Positions 9,801 through 21,200 of a stretch of 64,000 bases of DNA are shown in pieces. The notes under the pieces are model-generated. The model was not told where the DNA came from. It was given only the letters and a program-made list of their open reading frames with translations, and ran no database searches. The number at the start of each line of letters is the position of its first letter. Positions within the stretch are counted from its first letter, which is position 1. This stretch comes from Alphaproteobacteria bacterium (GTDB taxonomy: Bacteria > Myxococcota_A > UBA796 > GCA-2862545), in contig JACKEQ010000008.1 of the NCBI GenBank assembly GCA_020632885.1, positions 147,049 through 211,048 on the forward strand, in the 5' to 3' direction. Position numbers and translations under genes: made by a program.

Positions 9801-10008
9801 GAAGGCGGACGCGCGGGTGATGCGCGCGCGCGCCCGGATGGCGCTGGGCCAACCGGACGCGGGGCGTGGGCTCGACGCTGTCGCGGACTTCGTCGAGCGG
9901 GTCGGCATGACGCCCCGGGCCCGCCTTCGTCGCGAGCTCGAGGCGCTTCGCGCCGACCTCAGGGCAGGGTGGGGGGCGCCACCTTCTCGGGGTCCAGGGG
10001 GCCCGTGA
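6835..10008 (+). CDS. Ser/Thr protein kinase fused to STAND-type ATPase and TPR repeats
   Basis: A 1057-residue signalling protein. Residues about 18-280 are a Hanks-type kinase: glycine loop GHGGMGTVY (25-33), AIKIL lysine, catalytic loop HGDIKPHN (about 144), ADFG, and APEQW. The arginine before the catalytic Asp is replaced by Gly (HGD), a non-RD kinase that usually does not rely on activation-loop phosphorylation. Residues about 305-600 are a nucleotide-binding STAND-like module with Walker A GAAGVGKT (about 328), a Walker-B-like LLDGAD and sensor TSRAR. The rest, to about 1040, is TPR-like helical repeats. Such fusions act as stimulus-driven switches in myxobacteria. No membrane segment, so cytosolic. 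The end overlaps the convergent peroxidase gene by 50 bases. Confidence 0.88.
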   Translation: MQVRHEDSLPPGTRLGRYVLGEAIGHGGMGTVYAGWLAGGSGLRVPVAIKILRALDDPAAAERLVHEACIGGLASHPNVVAALDLCCEEGRWFIVMEHVDGVSAEVLRARGPLPTLAALDLVAQAAAGLAYFHDLDVPGVGHLVHGDIKPHNLLVDSGGLVRVADFGVAAASGTVTTSGTYTYLAPEQWGGRSLQASDVFALGLVLYLLVVGERLLEGRARTPLSLNIDAVVVERAVEERTDALVPGLGGLLLRMLASDPEARPRAEEVADGLRRLALSQRGVSLASLVAIPLRSPDTASRPPLVGRSRERDALLALLAEHRVVGVSGAAGVGKTRLAEDLEPDVRVDLIGCASLAGLVERVARARSRPVPPEVEEGWLASTLRGAERVLLDGADAILPTLVAELRGWDGAQVVITSRARAAGLPEVEVGPLDPVSARTLFLQRASRFAPTRILDELVEALDRLPLAIELAATSGQEPEALLAALRRPLGVLEQTGGTGESTLYAAISTSWDLLSTAERRTLVALSVFRGRPTVEDALAVLGDVGGLEEVLALVDRHLVLAQGARLGLLGTVRAFAVSKRSVVGDLEPVLERHATRLAQRGADTVLTGLKRRGGSERFRGFLADEPDLDAALAWAIARGRPEAGALAAAKLQIQLALGPIAPGAVLVDRVLPLVEDAGTRAALLERKARVHEHQGRSETSLQLATQGYKTAPPDALGVRSDCRRRAGLALMRLGRVEEAQKVTRAALADAEKGGDAFRAAEAHLNLALVESMRGDLAGEVYHQEAARRFAEGSGYVRLLGYVLGNIASRMGYTGDVPGAVPVCLQALACLEEVGDEVSYQNTRGTLAALYTQRGELDEARRVFEDILAHSRRQAHHAATSRYACLLAGVELDSGHLGRAATLLEEAGTLAGSYRDNDLVRRLVTARLRTLQGLPEAALAMLPEETGVSEVLQVHADLERARAYLALHEAARALPITQRVIDGPLRRPLLKADARVMRARARMALGQPDAGRGLDAVADFVERVGMTPRARLRRELEALRADLRAGWGAPPSRGPGGP

Positions 10009-10981
10009 GCGAGCCGAGGAAGGTCTTGATGCTCGCGACCTCCTCGGGCTTCAGCTCCTTGCCGAGCTGGTGGTGCGCCATCTTGGTGATGGCCTCGTCG
10101 AGGCTCGCGACCTTGCCGCTGTGGAAGTACGGGCCGGTCTTGTCGATGTTCCGCAGGGACGGGACCTTGAACATCTGACGGTCGGACTCGTTCTTGGTGA
10201 CGTCCTCGCGGCCCTTGTCGTCGTCGTCGGTCCAGGGGTGCACGAGGCCGAGCTTCTGGTACTGGCCACCACCGACGAGCGGGCCGCTGTGGCAGCTCGT
10301 GCAGCCCGTGCTCACGAAGAGGTCGAAGCCGGCCTTCTGGTCGGCGGTGAGGGCCGCATCGTCGCCGGCCACCCAGGCGTCGAACGGCGCCGGGGTGAGC
10401 AGGGTGCGCTCGAAGGCACCGATGGCGAGGCCGATGTTCTTGTACGTCAGGCCGTCGGGGAAGGCGTCCGCGAACGCGGTCTTGTAGCCCTCGATGGCCC
10501 CGACCTTCGCGACCACGGTGTCGCCGTCGGGCATCGCCATCTCGATCGGGTTCAGGATCGGGCCGAGCGCCTGGTGCTCGACGTCCGGCTCACGGCCGTC
10601 CCAGAACTGCGCCATGTGCAGGGCCGCGTTGTAGACGGTGGGGGAGTTGCGGCCGCCGCGGCCGCCGCCCACGCCCGGGGACGTCGGCTCGCCGTCCACG
10701 CCGTACTTCGCGAGCTGATGGCAGCTGTTGCAGGAGATGGTGTCGTCCTTCGACAGGCGGGTGTCGAAGTAGAGCTGCTTGCCGAGGGTCACCAGCTTCG
10801 GGTCGACCTCGCCGGCGTTCGCCGGCAGCTTGCCGAGCACGCTGCTGGCGATGCTGCGGAGCTTGTCGTCGCCGGCATCCGCCGCCGGAGCAGGCTTCTC
10901 GGTGTGGTCGCCCGCGTGGTCGGGCTCGGGGTGGGGAGCGGGCGTGTCGGTCGAGCACGCCAGGAGAAAGAGGATGTGCAT
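9959..10981 (-). CDS. Di-haem cytochrome c peroxidase (CcpA/MauG family) lipoprotein
   Basis: A periplasmic di-haem enzyme of 340 residues that reduces hydrogen peroxide or oxidises a partner. The start is ATG 10981 with GGAGGCG five to ten bases upstream; the longer open frame to 12289 is an artefact of a frameshift in the kinase upstream. Lipobox LLACS gives a lipid anchor at Cys9. Two haem motifs are visible, CNSCH and CTSCH, with family motifs RNSPTVYNAA, FWDGRE and a distal-ligand context FKVPSLRNI. Upstream on the same strand lie a kinase and the Pup-like/PafA-like pair; about 95 bases separate it from the kinase, so it may have its own promoter. Confidence 0.93.
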   Translation of the reverse strand: MHILFLLACSTDTPAPHPEPDHAGDHTEKPAPAADAGDDKLRSIASSVLGKLPANAGEVDPKLVTLGKQLYFDTRLSKDDTISCNSCHQLAKYGVDGEPTSPGVGGGRGGRNSPTVYNAALHMAQFWDGREPDVEHQALGPILNPIEMAMPDGDTVVAKVGAIEGYKTAFADAFPDGLTYKNIGLAIGAFERTLLTPAPFDAWVAGDDAALTADQKAGFDLFVSTGCTSCHSGPLVGGGQYQKLGLVHPWTDDDDKGREDVTKNESDRQMFKVPSLRNIDKTGPYFHSGKVASLDEAITKMAHHQLGKELKPEEVASIKTFLGSLTGPLDPEKVAPPTLP

Positions 10982-11075
10982 GGGTCGCCTCCGTTGCGAA
11001 GACCTTTCACCGGGTCGGCCTTCTCCGGCCCAGACAAGTTCTGCATCGCGCCCATACCCTCTCCCTATGGGTCCG

Positions 11076-12283
11076 TCAGCCCGCCAGACCCCAGACGGCG
11101 ACAGCGACGGCCGTGACGAGCAGGAGGAGCACACCGGCCACGAGGGCGACGGTGGCTGCCACGAACCAGGGCTGCGGGGTGGGCGCGGGAGGAGGGGGAT
11201 GGGCCGGAGGAGCCGGCGGGGGCGGCTCGGATGGGGGCTCGGGTCGCCGAGGGGGCGGCGGGGGCTCGGGGTCCTCGCGGATGACCGTGGGAGCCTGGGA
11301 GAGCGGCAGGGACGGGGTGGGCCGCGTGATCGCACCCGTCGACGACACGTGGGCGCCGTCGTAGCGCCCGTGGGATGCGCCGGGCTCGGGGAAGGTGGCC
11401 GTGCGGACCCACTGGAGCAGGGTCGGGCCGGGAAGGCGATGGGCGAGCCGGTCGCACCGGTCGGCGATCTCCCGCATCGTCGGGCGGTGCTCGTGGGCGA
11501 ACTCCACCATGTCGCGCACGAGGGCGTGGAGGTCGGGGTCCGCGATCTGGGCCAGCCGGGCCTCCGCGTGCTCGCGGTAGGCCACCGAGTCGCTCGCGAG
11601 GAGCACCTGCCGCCCGAGGTCGTCGTTGGCGTAGAAGGTCTGGCCCGTGAGCATCGCGAACAGCGTGACCCCAGCGCGAACACGTCCACGGCCGGCCCGA
11701 GCACGCCGAACTGCAGGGTCTCCGGGGCGCCGTAGCCCGGCGTGAGGATGACCTGGCCCGCCGCGGTCCTCGCGCGCCGGTGCATCTCGGTGCTCCGGGC
11801 GACGCCGAAGTCCAGGACCTTCACCTGGCCGGTCTTCGCGATGCGGACGTTCTCGGGCTTCAGGTCGCGATGGATCAGCCCGAGGGGCCGACCGGTCTCC
11901 GGGTTGGGCGTGGACAGCGCGAACTCGAGGGCCGCCGCGACCTCGCCCGCGACGAGCACGGCCACGCGGGGGAGGAGCCGCTCGGGCACGCAGAACCACG
12001 CCAGGTCCACGCCCTCCACGTACTCCGTGACCAGCGCCAGGTGGCCGTCCACCTGTGCCAGCTCGTGCACCCCCAGCACCGCAGGGTGTGCGAGAAGCGC
12101 CAGCACCTGCCCTTCGTCGCGCAGGCGCTTCACAGCGTCCGAGGCCTCGTCGAGCGGCTCGTGGAGGACCTTCACGGCCACGACGCGCTCCAGACCGTCC
12201 GCGGTGGTCTCGGTGGCCAGGTAGACCTCACCGAACCCGCCGGCACCGAGGCATACGTGGAACACGAAACGCGGTGCAGTCAC
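11076..12283 (-). CDS. Membrane Ser/Thr protein kinase (one frameshift)
   Basis: A Hanks-type kinase of about 400 residues: GAGGFGEVY near the start, AVKVL, HRDLKPEN, VLDFGVAR, GYGAPE and VDVFALG. At 11669-11672 the frame breaks in a run of four C (G on the coding strand); adding one G joins VDVFALG to VTLFAMLTGQTFY, the normal next kinase helix. The rest contains a proline-rich linker and a final membrane span followed by only a few residues, so the kinase domain is cytoplasmic and tail-anchored. I place the start at GTG 12283 because GGAGG lies just upstream; GTG 12289 is also possible. It begins 42 bases after the PafA/Dop-like gene and is probably in its operon. Confidence 0.85.
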
Positions 12284-12325
12284 CGTCACCTCCGCACAGT
12301 GTAGTGCAAGCCTTGGACCATCGTA

Positions 12326-13891
12326 CTAGCGCCGGAGCCAGACGACGCGGTCGGCGAGCCGGACATGACCCCAGGCCACCGACACCAGCGCGTCGCCGTG
12401 CTCCTCCAGGAGCCGTCCACGCAGGGCTGCCGGACCCTCCGGTGCGACGTGCAGGGCCGCGCGGACGTCCGCGGGGTCGAGCAGCGGTGGCGGACGCAGG
12501 GCACCCATCAGGCGCTCGAAGGGACCCCCGCCGAGCTCGCCGTACTGGATGTCCAGGCGCTTGCGGACCTCGAACGGCGCGTCGTCGGGCGCACTGGGCG
12601 AGCAGGGCCTCCTTGGTCACCCAGTCCACGCGCCCGATCCAGGCGCTCCTGTCGTCCCGGATCCCCGCGAGCAGCTCGCCCCACACGGCCACCACGGGGT
12701 CGTCGGGGAAGGCCTCCGCGACGCGGGCCCGGTAGTAGCCCTGGAGCTCCAGGGCGGTCCACGCACGGCCCTTCCGGTCGGTGACGGCGGCCGTGAGCGA
12801 CGTGTCCGCCGCGAGGGTCCGCAGGGCTGCGGCGGGTCGGCGAACCGGGGTGCGTCGCGCAGTCCGCCCCGCTCGGCCAGCTCGACCACCCGCGCGAGCC
12901 CGGTGACGGCGAGCACCTCGGCGGTCTCGCAGCGGTTGCTGTCCGCCACGCCGATCTGGAGCCGCTGCCGACGGCCGAACAGCGCGCCCACCCGCTCCAC
13001 GGGATGCGGATGACGGGCTTGGCGAGGTTGTGCGTCGCCAGCACCGCCATCTCGCCATGCCGGGGATCGAGGTCGCTCCGCCACCAGCGCGTGGTCGCCT
13101 CGGCCTTGCCGGACAGCCAGAGCGTGCCGTCGTCCGCGAGGTGCCCGGCCCCCGTCACCACGGCCCGGGAGACGAGGTAGCCCTCGAGCGGCCCGCGCAC
13201 GCGGGGGTACGCCACCCACGACAGCGCGCCGAGCCAGCCGCGCATGAAGTGGAACAGGGGCTGGACGCCCGCACGCAGCCGACCGTCCTGCGCCATGCGG
13301 CGGGGAGGTGACCTCGGGGTCGTCGTCGACGAGCGTGGCCCAGTGCAGCGCGTTGACCAGGATCCACACCATGAGGACCGTGAAGCAGGTCGCCGTGCCC
13401 GCCATGAGCATCAGCACGAGCGCCCACCACACGGGCGCCAGCGCCGCCGACACCACTGTGACCTCGATGTTGTCCTGCCGGCCGAAGACCTCGCCGTCCA
13501 CGTCACGCGAGCCCTTGATCAGCGTGAGGGTGCCGGGCCTGCCGGCTCCGGCGAGCGCCGCCTCGGCACGCGGGAGGGCACGGACGAGCGCGTCGTCCGC
13601 GGCCCGCAGACGCAACGCCAGCGCCTCGGGCCCCTCGCACTCGGGGGTGGCGACCTCGAACAGCCCGACCGAGCTGTCCTCCTGGTGCTCGAAGCAGACG
13701 GAGAAGCCGTTCGTGGCGAACCAACGGCGCTTGAGCTCGTCGTCCTGCCGGGGCCCCGCCCACGTCAGCTCGACGCCGAGGGCCTCCACGAGCGCGTCGT
13801 AGAGCTCGGGGTGCGTGGGGAGCTCGCCCCCGCCAGCGGGCTGGAAGTGGAAGGCGAGCTCGGTCTCTACGCCCTGGAGCCTACTCGCCAC
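12326..13891 (-). CDS. PafA/Dop-family (Pup ligase/deamidase-like) protein with a transmembrane insertion (four frameshifts)
   Basis: Pup ligase PafA and deamidase Dop share a carboxylate-amine-ligase fold. Reassembled from three frames, this product is about 521 residues. Family landmarks in order: GVETELAF (7-14; GIETEYG in the family), FEVATPEC (78-85; HPEYATPEC), KGSRDVDGEVFGRQDN (126-141; counterpart of KNNTDxxGxSYGxHEN), a hydrophobic insert at about 146-188, YLVSRAVVTGAGHL, GVADSNRCE (VGDSNMSE), ALRTLAADTSL, TALELQGYY and RVDWVTKEALLA. Frame breaks lie near 13303, 13012, 12825 and 12598; they sum to zero net. The catalytic Asp of the YxDxG loop is not clearly placed (EDSSVG), so activity is uncertain. 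The start GTG overlaps the end of the Pup-like gene by 11 bases. Confidence 0.75.
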
Positions 13892-14056
13892 CGCCCGGGA
13901 CCCGCGTGCGGGCCAGGAAGCCCTCGGGATCCTGGCGGACCTCGCGGGCGATCTCGGCGAGGGCTGCCTCCACGTCCCGGGGTCGATCTCCCGGGGACGG
14001 ACCTCGGGAATCATCGGGGTGGGGTCCGGCGTGCGAACTTTCTGTGCGGGGTTCAT
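13881..14056 (-). CDS. Pup-like small modifier protein ending in Gly-Gly-Glu (one frameshift)
   Basis: ATG 14056 follows GAGAGG. The first 26 residues are disordered and rich in Pro and charge, ending REIDP. At 13979-13982 the frame breaks in a CCCCGGG run; adding one C continues into a helix, DVEAALAEIAREVRQD, and then PEGFLARTRVPGGGE and a TAG stop, 58 residues in all. This matches prokaryotic ubiquitin-like protein Pup in size (about 60-70), disordered N-terminus, one C-terminal amphipathic helix, an F-containing segment and a terminal GGE, the form that PafA attaches to lysines without deamidation. The next gene is a PafA/Dop homologue overlapping by 11 bases. The UBact proteins of Gram-negative bacteria are the nearest described analogue I know. 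The weak point is the frameshift. Confidence 0.68.
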
Positions 14057-14122
14057 CGCTACCTCTCGTGGTGGAAGTAGCACGTCCGTGCGCCGATCGG
14101 GTGGCGGACCCGGAGTCTCCCG

Positions 14123-14878
14123 ATGCTGGCCCTCCTCCTCACCATCGCGCACGCTGAGGACTGTGTGCGCACCTTCGCCGTCACCGAGCTGCGCACGGAC
14201 CTCGAGCGTACCGGCGAGCAGCTCGAGAAGGGCGACGCCGAGGGGTTCGCGGCGTCGATCCAGCGCCTCGACAAGCTCGTGCCCTGCGCGGAGTCCGCCC
14301 TGCCGGCCGAGCAGGTGGCCGACTACCGCGTGCTCTCCGGAGTGAAGGCGTTCACCTTCGGCGACCCCGACCTCGCCGCCGCGAGCTTCCTGGCCGCCCG
14401 GGTCCTCGCCTCGGACGTCTCCATCCCGCTCTACCCGCGCGACCACGAGATCTACGCGCTGTTCGACCGGTACGACCCCTCCGCGCCCGGCGCGAGCGGC
14501 TCCGTGCACCCCGGACGGGCACGCTGCTGCTCGATGGCTACCCCACGCTCGAGCGCTACCTCGACGCCCCGGCCATCGCGCAGATCACGGTCGGCGACCA
14601 GGTGGTGTCCACCCAGGTGCTGGCCCCGGCGAGCTGCCCGTGTACCGCGTGCGCCATCCGCTCCGCAGCGGGCTCGTCGCCACCACGTCCGTGCTCGGCG
14701 TGACCTCCGCCCTGTTGCTCGCGCAGATCCCCGCGGCCCGCAAGGGCTTCTACGGCACCGACGACTACAACCAGCTCAAGCGCTACCAGTACCGCAACAA
14801 CACCCTGCTCGTCGGGGGGATTCGGGGGCTCGGGCTCACGGTCGGGAGCGGCGCGCTCACGGGGCTCTGGTGGGACCG

Positions 14879-14882
<4 letters not shown>
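14123..14882 (+). CDS. Secreted or membrane protein of unknown function (two frameshifts)
   Basis: Starts MLALLLTIAHA, a short signal peptide, followed by EDCVRTF. Residues to about 130 are helical and contain one Cys pair. The frame breaks near 14505 (CCCC run) and near 14635; adding one base at each joins GTLLLDGYPTLERYLDAP to ELPVYRVRHPL and then a hydrophobic segment and a Tyr/Asn-rich end (NQLKRYQYRNN) that finishes LTGLWWDR. The reconstructed length is about 253 residues. The hydrophobic part (about 185-205) may be a membrane span. I do not recognise a family. Its stop overlaps the kinase start (GTGA at 14879-14882), so it leads a long overlapping operon. Confidence 0.6.
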
Positions 14883-16479
<1,597 letters not shown>

Positions 16480-16483
<4 letters not shown>

Positions 16484-18240
16484 TGCTCTGGTGGTTGGCC
16501 GGCTGTGGCCTCCTGCTCACCGACGCCGACGTGGAGGCCCAGCTCGACGTCGACGGTGACGGGTTCCTCTCGCGGGCCTTCGGCGGCGACGACTGCGACG
16601 AGGGCGACCCGAGCGTGTACCCCGGCGCCCCGGACGTCTGGTACGACGGCGTGGACGCGGACTGCGCGGGCGACGACGACTACGACCAGGACCGCGACGG
16701 CCTCGCGAGCGCCCTGTACGGCGGGCTCGACTGCGACGACGAGGACCCGCTCGTGGGCGACCGGCTGCTCGACTGGTTCGCGGACTGCGACGGCGACGGC
16801 GTGCCCGGTCGCGCGAGCCTCGCGGCCTGCAGCCCACCTGACGACCTCCAGATCTGCGGCGGCGGCCCGCGGCCGCCTGGCGCACGGACCCCTCGGTGTT
16901 CGACTGTGACGACGGCCGTGCGGACGTGGCCCCGGCCTCGAGGACGTGCCGTACGACAGGGTGGACGCGGACTGCGACGGGCGCAACGACTACGACGCGG
17001 ACGGCGATGGCTACGTCGCCACGGCCGTGCCGGGCGCCACGCCCGCCGGCGCCATCGGTGCGGGCGACTGCGACGACAGCGATCCCGTGTGAATCCTGCG
17101 GCCGCCGAGGTCTGGTACGACGGGGTGGACGCGGACTGCGACGGGCGCAACGACTACGACGCGGACGGCGACACGTTCGTGGCGGCCGGCTTCTCCGACC
17201 GGGCCGGCGGCTCCGCGCCCCGGGTGGCCGACTGCAACGACACCCTGCCGGGCGTGCATCCTGGGGCCGCCTCGACCCGCCCTACGACGGCGTGGACGGG
17301 GAACTGCGACGGCCGGTCTGACTACGACGCCGACGGGGACGGCGACGGCTGGACGCGGCGCCTGGGCGGTCCCGGGTGCGGTGGGCGACTGCGACGACAC
17401 CTCGGCGGCGGTGTCCCCTGCGCCCCTGCCACGGAGGTCTCTACGACGGCATCGACTGCAGGACTGCGACCCCGTGCCGAACGACGACGACGCGGACGGC
17501 GATGGGTACGCGGCCCCCTCGGGTTCGGCGGCACCGACTGCAACGACCTCCGCGCGGACGCCCATCCTGGGGACGGCGGAGGTCTGGTACGACGGCATCG
17601 ACCAGGCGTGCGACGGGGGCGACGACTACGACCGGGACGGCGACGGCTTCCGCGGCGACTGAGACTCGTGGACGCCGATCTGGCGTCCGCGTGGACTGCG
17701 ACGATCTCGACCCCGCCGTGCATCCCGGTGCGCCCGGAGACGTCTGGTACGACGGCGTGGACACCGACTGCGACGGGCGAACGACTTCGACCGCGACGGC
17801 GACGGCGCGCCGCTCGTGACCTTCGGGGCCAGGCACCCGACTGCGACGACCTCGACCCCACACGGTCTCGCGCTGTTCGTCGAGGTCTGGTACGACGGCG
17901 TGGATCAGGACTGCGACGGGCGGACGACTACGACCAGGACGGCGACGGCTACCCGCGGGCGGACGGCGCCACGGACCCGTCCCAGGCGGACTGCGACGAC
18001 CTCGACCCTGCGATCCACCCGGGCGCGCCGGAGATCCTGCTGGACGGCATCGATCAGGTCACTGCGACCCTCGCGCAGGTCACCAACTACGGCGACTTCG
18101 TGGCACGGGGCGGGCAGGGAGGCCCGGCACCCCGGCGACCCTTCCCCCACGCGCTGCACCCGACGGACCTCGCGGTGGACCCCGCTGCCGGGCTGGCCGC
18201 GGACCCCGCCCTCGGCGAGACCGTGGGGCACCTCCCGTGA
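16480..18240 (+). CDS. MopE-type Asp-rich repeat lipoprotein, copy 1 (multiple frameshifts)
   Basis: Begins MMLWWLAGCG with a lipobox (LAGC) and continues with the repeat found in MopE-like putative metal-binding proteins: D-x-DGDG, a DCDD step, PGA, YDGVDxDC. The ATG lies inside the kinase stop (ATGA). About ten repeats can be followed through all three frames; breaks occur near 16870, 16940, 17090, 17270, 17390, 17430, 17660 and further on. The last 55 residues have no repeat and their frame is uncertain. Acidic DxDxDG loops suggest calcium binding on the cell surface. The dense run of breaks in a repetitive GC-rich gene looks like sequencing error, but a decayed copy cannot be excluded. 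Confidence 0.65.
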
Positions 18241-21200
18241 TCCTGGCGGTGCTCCAGGGCTGCGGCCTGTACCTCGGGGCCGACGCGGTGAGCGAGCGTC
18301 TGGACGCCGACGGAGACGGCTTCATCGCCCTCGAGCTCGGCGGCGACGACTGCAACGACCGGCAGTCCTGGGTGTACCCGGGTGCTGTCGACGAGCCCTA
18401 CGACGGCGTGGACGCCGACTGCGCCGGGAACGACGACTTCGACGCGGACGGCGACGGGCTGCGGCCACGCGAGCTCGGCGGGGCCGACTGCGACGACCGC
18501 ACGCCCACCGTCCGCAACACGCCCATCGCCTGGCGGCTCGACTGCGACGCCGACGGCGTGCCCGGCGAGGTGGTGGAGGAGAGCTGCGGCGAGCCCGACC
18601 GCGCCGACCGCTGCGGTGCCGGAGCGGACGAGCCGTGGGTGCGCGACCGTCCGGGCCTGCTGGTCGACTGCGACGACGACGACGCGGGTGCCTTCCCCGG
18701 GCGTCCCGACGTCCCGTACGACGGCCGCGATGCCAACTGCGACGGCCGCAACGACTACGACGCGGACGGCGACGGCTTCGTGGCGGCGGGCTTCCCGGCG
18801 ATGGCGGGGGGCACGGCCCCCGGTGTGGGCGACTGCGACGACACCGACCCCTCCGCATGGCCCGGCCAGCCCGAGATCTTCTACAACGGTGTCGACAACG
18901 ACTGCGCCGGCGGCGACGACTTCGACGCGGACGGTGACGGCGTGCGCGCGCCCGACGGCGTGCCCGGAACGCCGGACGACTGCAACGACCTCGACGCCTC
19001 CATCCTGCCCGGGGCGCCGGACGACCCGTACGACGGGCTCGACAGCGACTGCGACGGGCCGGACTCCTTCGACCTCGACGGCGACGGCGCGCCTCATCCG
19101 GCCATCGTGATCTTCGACCCCTCGGTGTCCCTCGCGCTCACCGACTGCGACGACGGCGACCCCGCGGTGCGTCCTGGGGTGCCGGACGCCCCGTACGACG
19201 GGCAGGACGCCGACTGCGACGGGCGCAACGACTACGACGCGGACGGCGACGGCTTCGTGCCCGACGCCTGGGCGTCGGTCGCCGGGCTGCCGGCAGGGGA
19301 CTGCGACGACCTCGACCGCGCCGTGAGCCCCGCGGCCCTCGATCTGCCCTACGACGGCGTGGACAGCGACTGTGCGGGCGACGACGACTTCGACCGCGAC
19401 CGGGACGGCGCGCGGGTGGACGTGGACTGCGACGACACCGACCCGGCCGTGCGTCCCGGGCTTCCGGACGCCTGGTACGACGGGGTGGACAGCGACTGCG
19501 ACGGGCGCAACGACTTCGACGCGGACGGCGACGGGTTCGTGCGGGCCGCGAACAGCGACCGGGCGGGCGGCACGGCACCCGGGCAGGGCGACTGCGACGA
19601 CGCGGACGCCTCGGTGAACCCCGGGCGCCCCGAGGACTTCGCCGACCCGCGGGACGAGGACTGCAACCCCGCCAACGAGCTCGACCACGACCTCGACGGA
19701 TGGCCCACCGCCGACGACTGCGACGACGCTGACCCGCGCGTGTTCCCGGGGGCTCCGGAGGTCTGGTACGACGGCCTGGACCAGGGGTGCGACGGAGGGG
19801 ACGACTACGACGCGGACGGCGACGGGTTCTACCCGCCCGGAGTGCCGTCGGCGCCTGTCGACCCCGCGCTGCACGACTGCGACGACTTCCGGGCGGACGT
19901 GAACCCCGGGGTCCTGGACGTCCCGTACGACGGCGTCGACGCGGACTGTGCGGGCGATGACGACGACGACGCCGATGGGGACGGGGTCCCGGTGGACCTC
20001 GACTGCGACGACACCGACCCCACCGTGTTCCCCGGGGCCCCCGAGGTCTTCTACGACGGCATCGACCAGGACTGCCGCGGTGACCTCCTGGCCGACCTCG
20101 ACCGGGACGGAGACGGCCACTACCTGGCGGACTGCTCGCTGTGGATCGGCCCGACGGACTGTGCGGCGCTGGTCGCAGCCTCGTGCGGCGGGCTGTGCGA
20201 CGACTGCGACGACGGGAACCCCGACATCCACCCGGGCGTGGCGGACCGCGACCCGTACGACGGGGTCGAGGAGGGCTGCCGGCCCGGGTACGACCAGGAC
20301 GGGGACGGCTACGTGTGGTTCGTCTACGACGGGCTCGCGGGGCCCGGGCAGCTCACCGGCGACTGCGACGACCTCGATGCCGCCATCCATCCCGGGGCCT
20401 CCGACGTCTGGTACGACGGCGTGGACAGCGACTGCGACGGGGCCAACGACTTCGATGCGGACGGCGACGGACGGGTGCTGGAGGGCTTCCCGTACGAGGC
20501 CCAGGACCTCCAGATCGGCGACCAGTGCGACGACGACCCGCTCGGCTGGGTCGCGGACCGGCGGGTGGGGACCGCCGGCGACCTGCTGGCCGTGGACGAC
20601 GGGCTGTGCGCGGAGGCCGTGCTCACCCTGGGTCCCGGGGTCTACGTGCTCGATCGACCCGTGGAGCTGGGGCGCTCGCGGGTGGAGCTCGTGGGCGGGC
20701 CGAGCCGTCTGGTCGCTTCCGGAGCCCACCGGCTCGTCGATGCCGATGTGGAGGCTCTGGTCGTGCGGGATGTCACGCTCTCCGGGGGCACGGGCGACGA
20801 CGGGGGCTGCCTCCGGGCCCACGGCGACGTCGAGCTGCACGGGGTCACGCTGGAGGGCTGCACGGCCACGGGGTCCGGCGGTGGGGCCTGGATCTCCGGG
20901 ACCCTCCGGGCCACGGACCTCACGGCGCTGGACGGCAGCGCGACCGGCGGTGCCGGCCTCTACGTGACCGGTGGCGCCCTGGACGTCGATCTGGACGGGG
21001 TGGAGCTCCTCTCGAACCGCGCCACGTCCGACGGGGCCGGGGTTCTCGTCGCAGGTACGGGCACCGTGCGCATCACCGGACTGCGCTCGCTGGACGACGC
21101 GGCTGCCGCGGATGGCGGGGCCCTCTGGCTCGGGGGCGACCTGGACGTGGAGCTCGTGGACCTCCAGGCCCTCGCCGACAGGGCGGGGGGCACAGGCGCC

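Noticed and set aside
9959..12289. A 776-residue kinase-peroxidase fusion
   Set aside because: The fusion arises only because a one-base break at 11669-11672 throws the kinase into the frame of the downstream peroxidase. The region between is out of frame, and the peroxidase has its own ribosome-binding site, start and lipobox.
12617..14509. A 630-residue minus-strand protein covering the Pup-like and ligase-like genes
   Set aside because: It mixes the upstream antisense of the 14.1-kb gene, the first part of the Pup-like protein in one frame and part of the ligase. Family motifs show that it is two genes with frame breaks.
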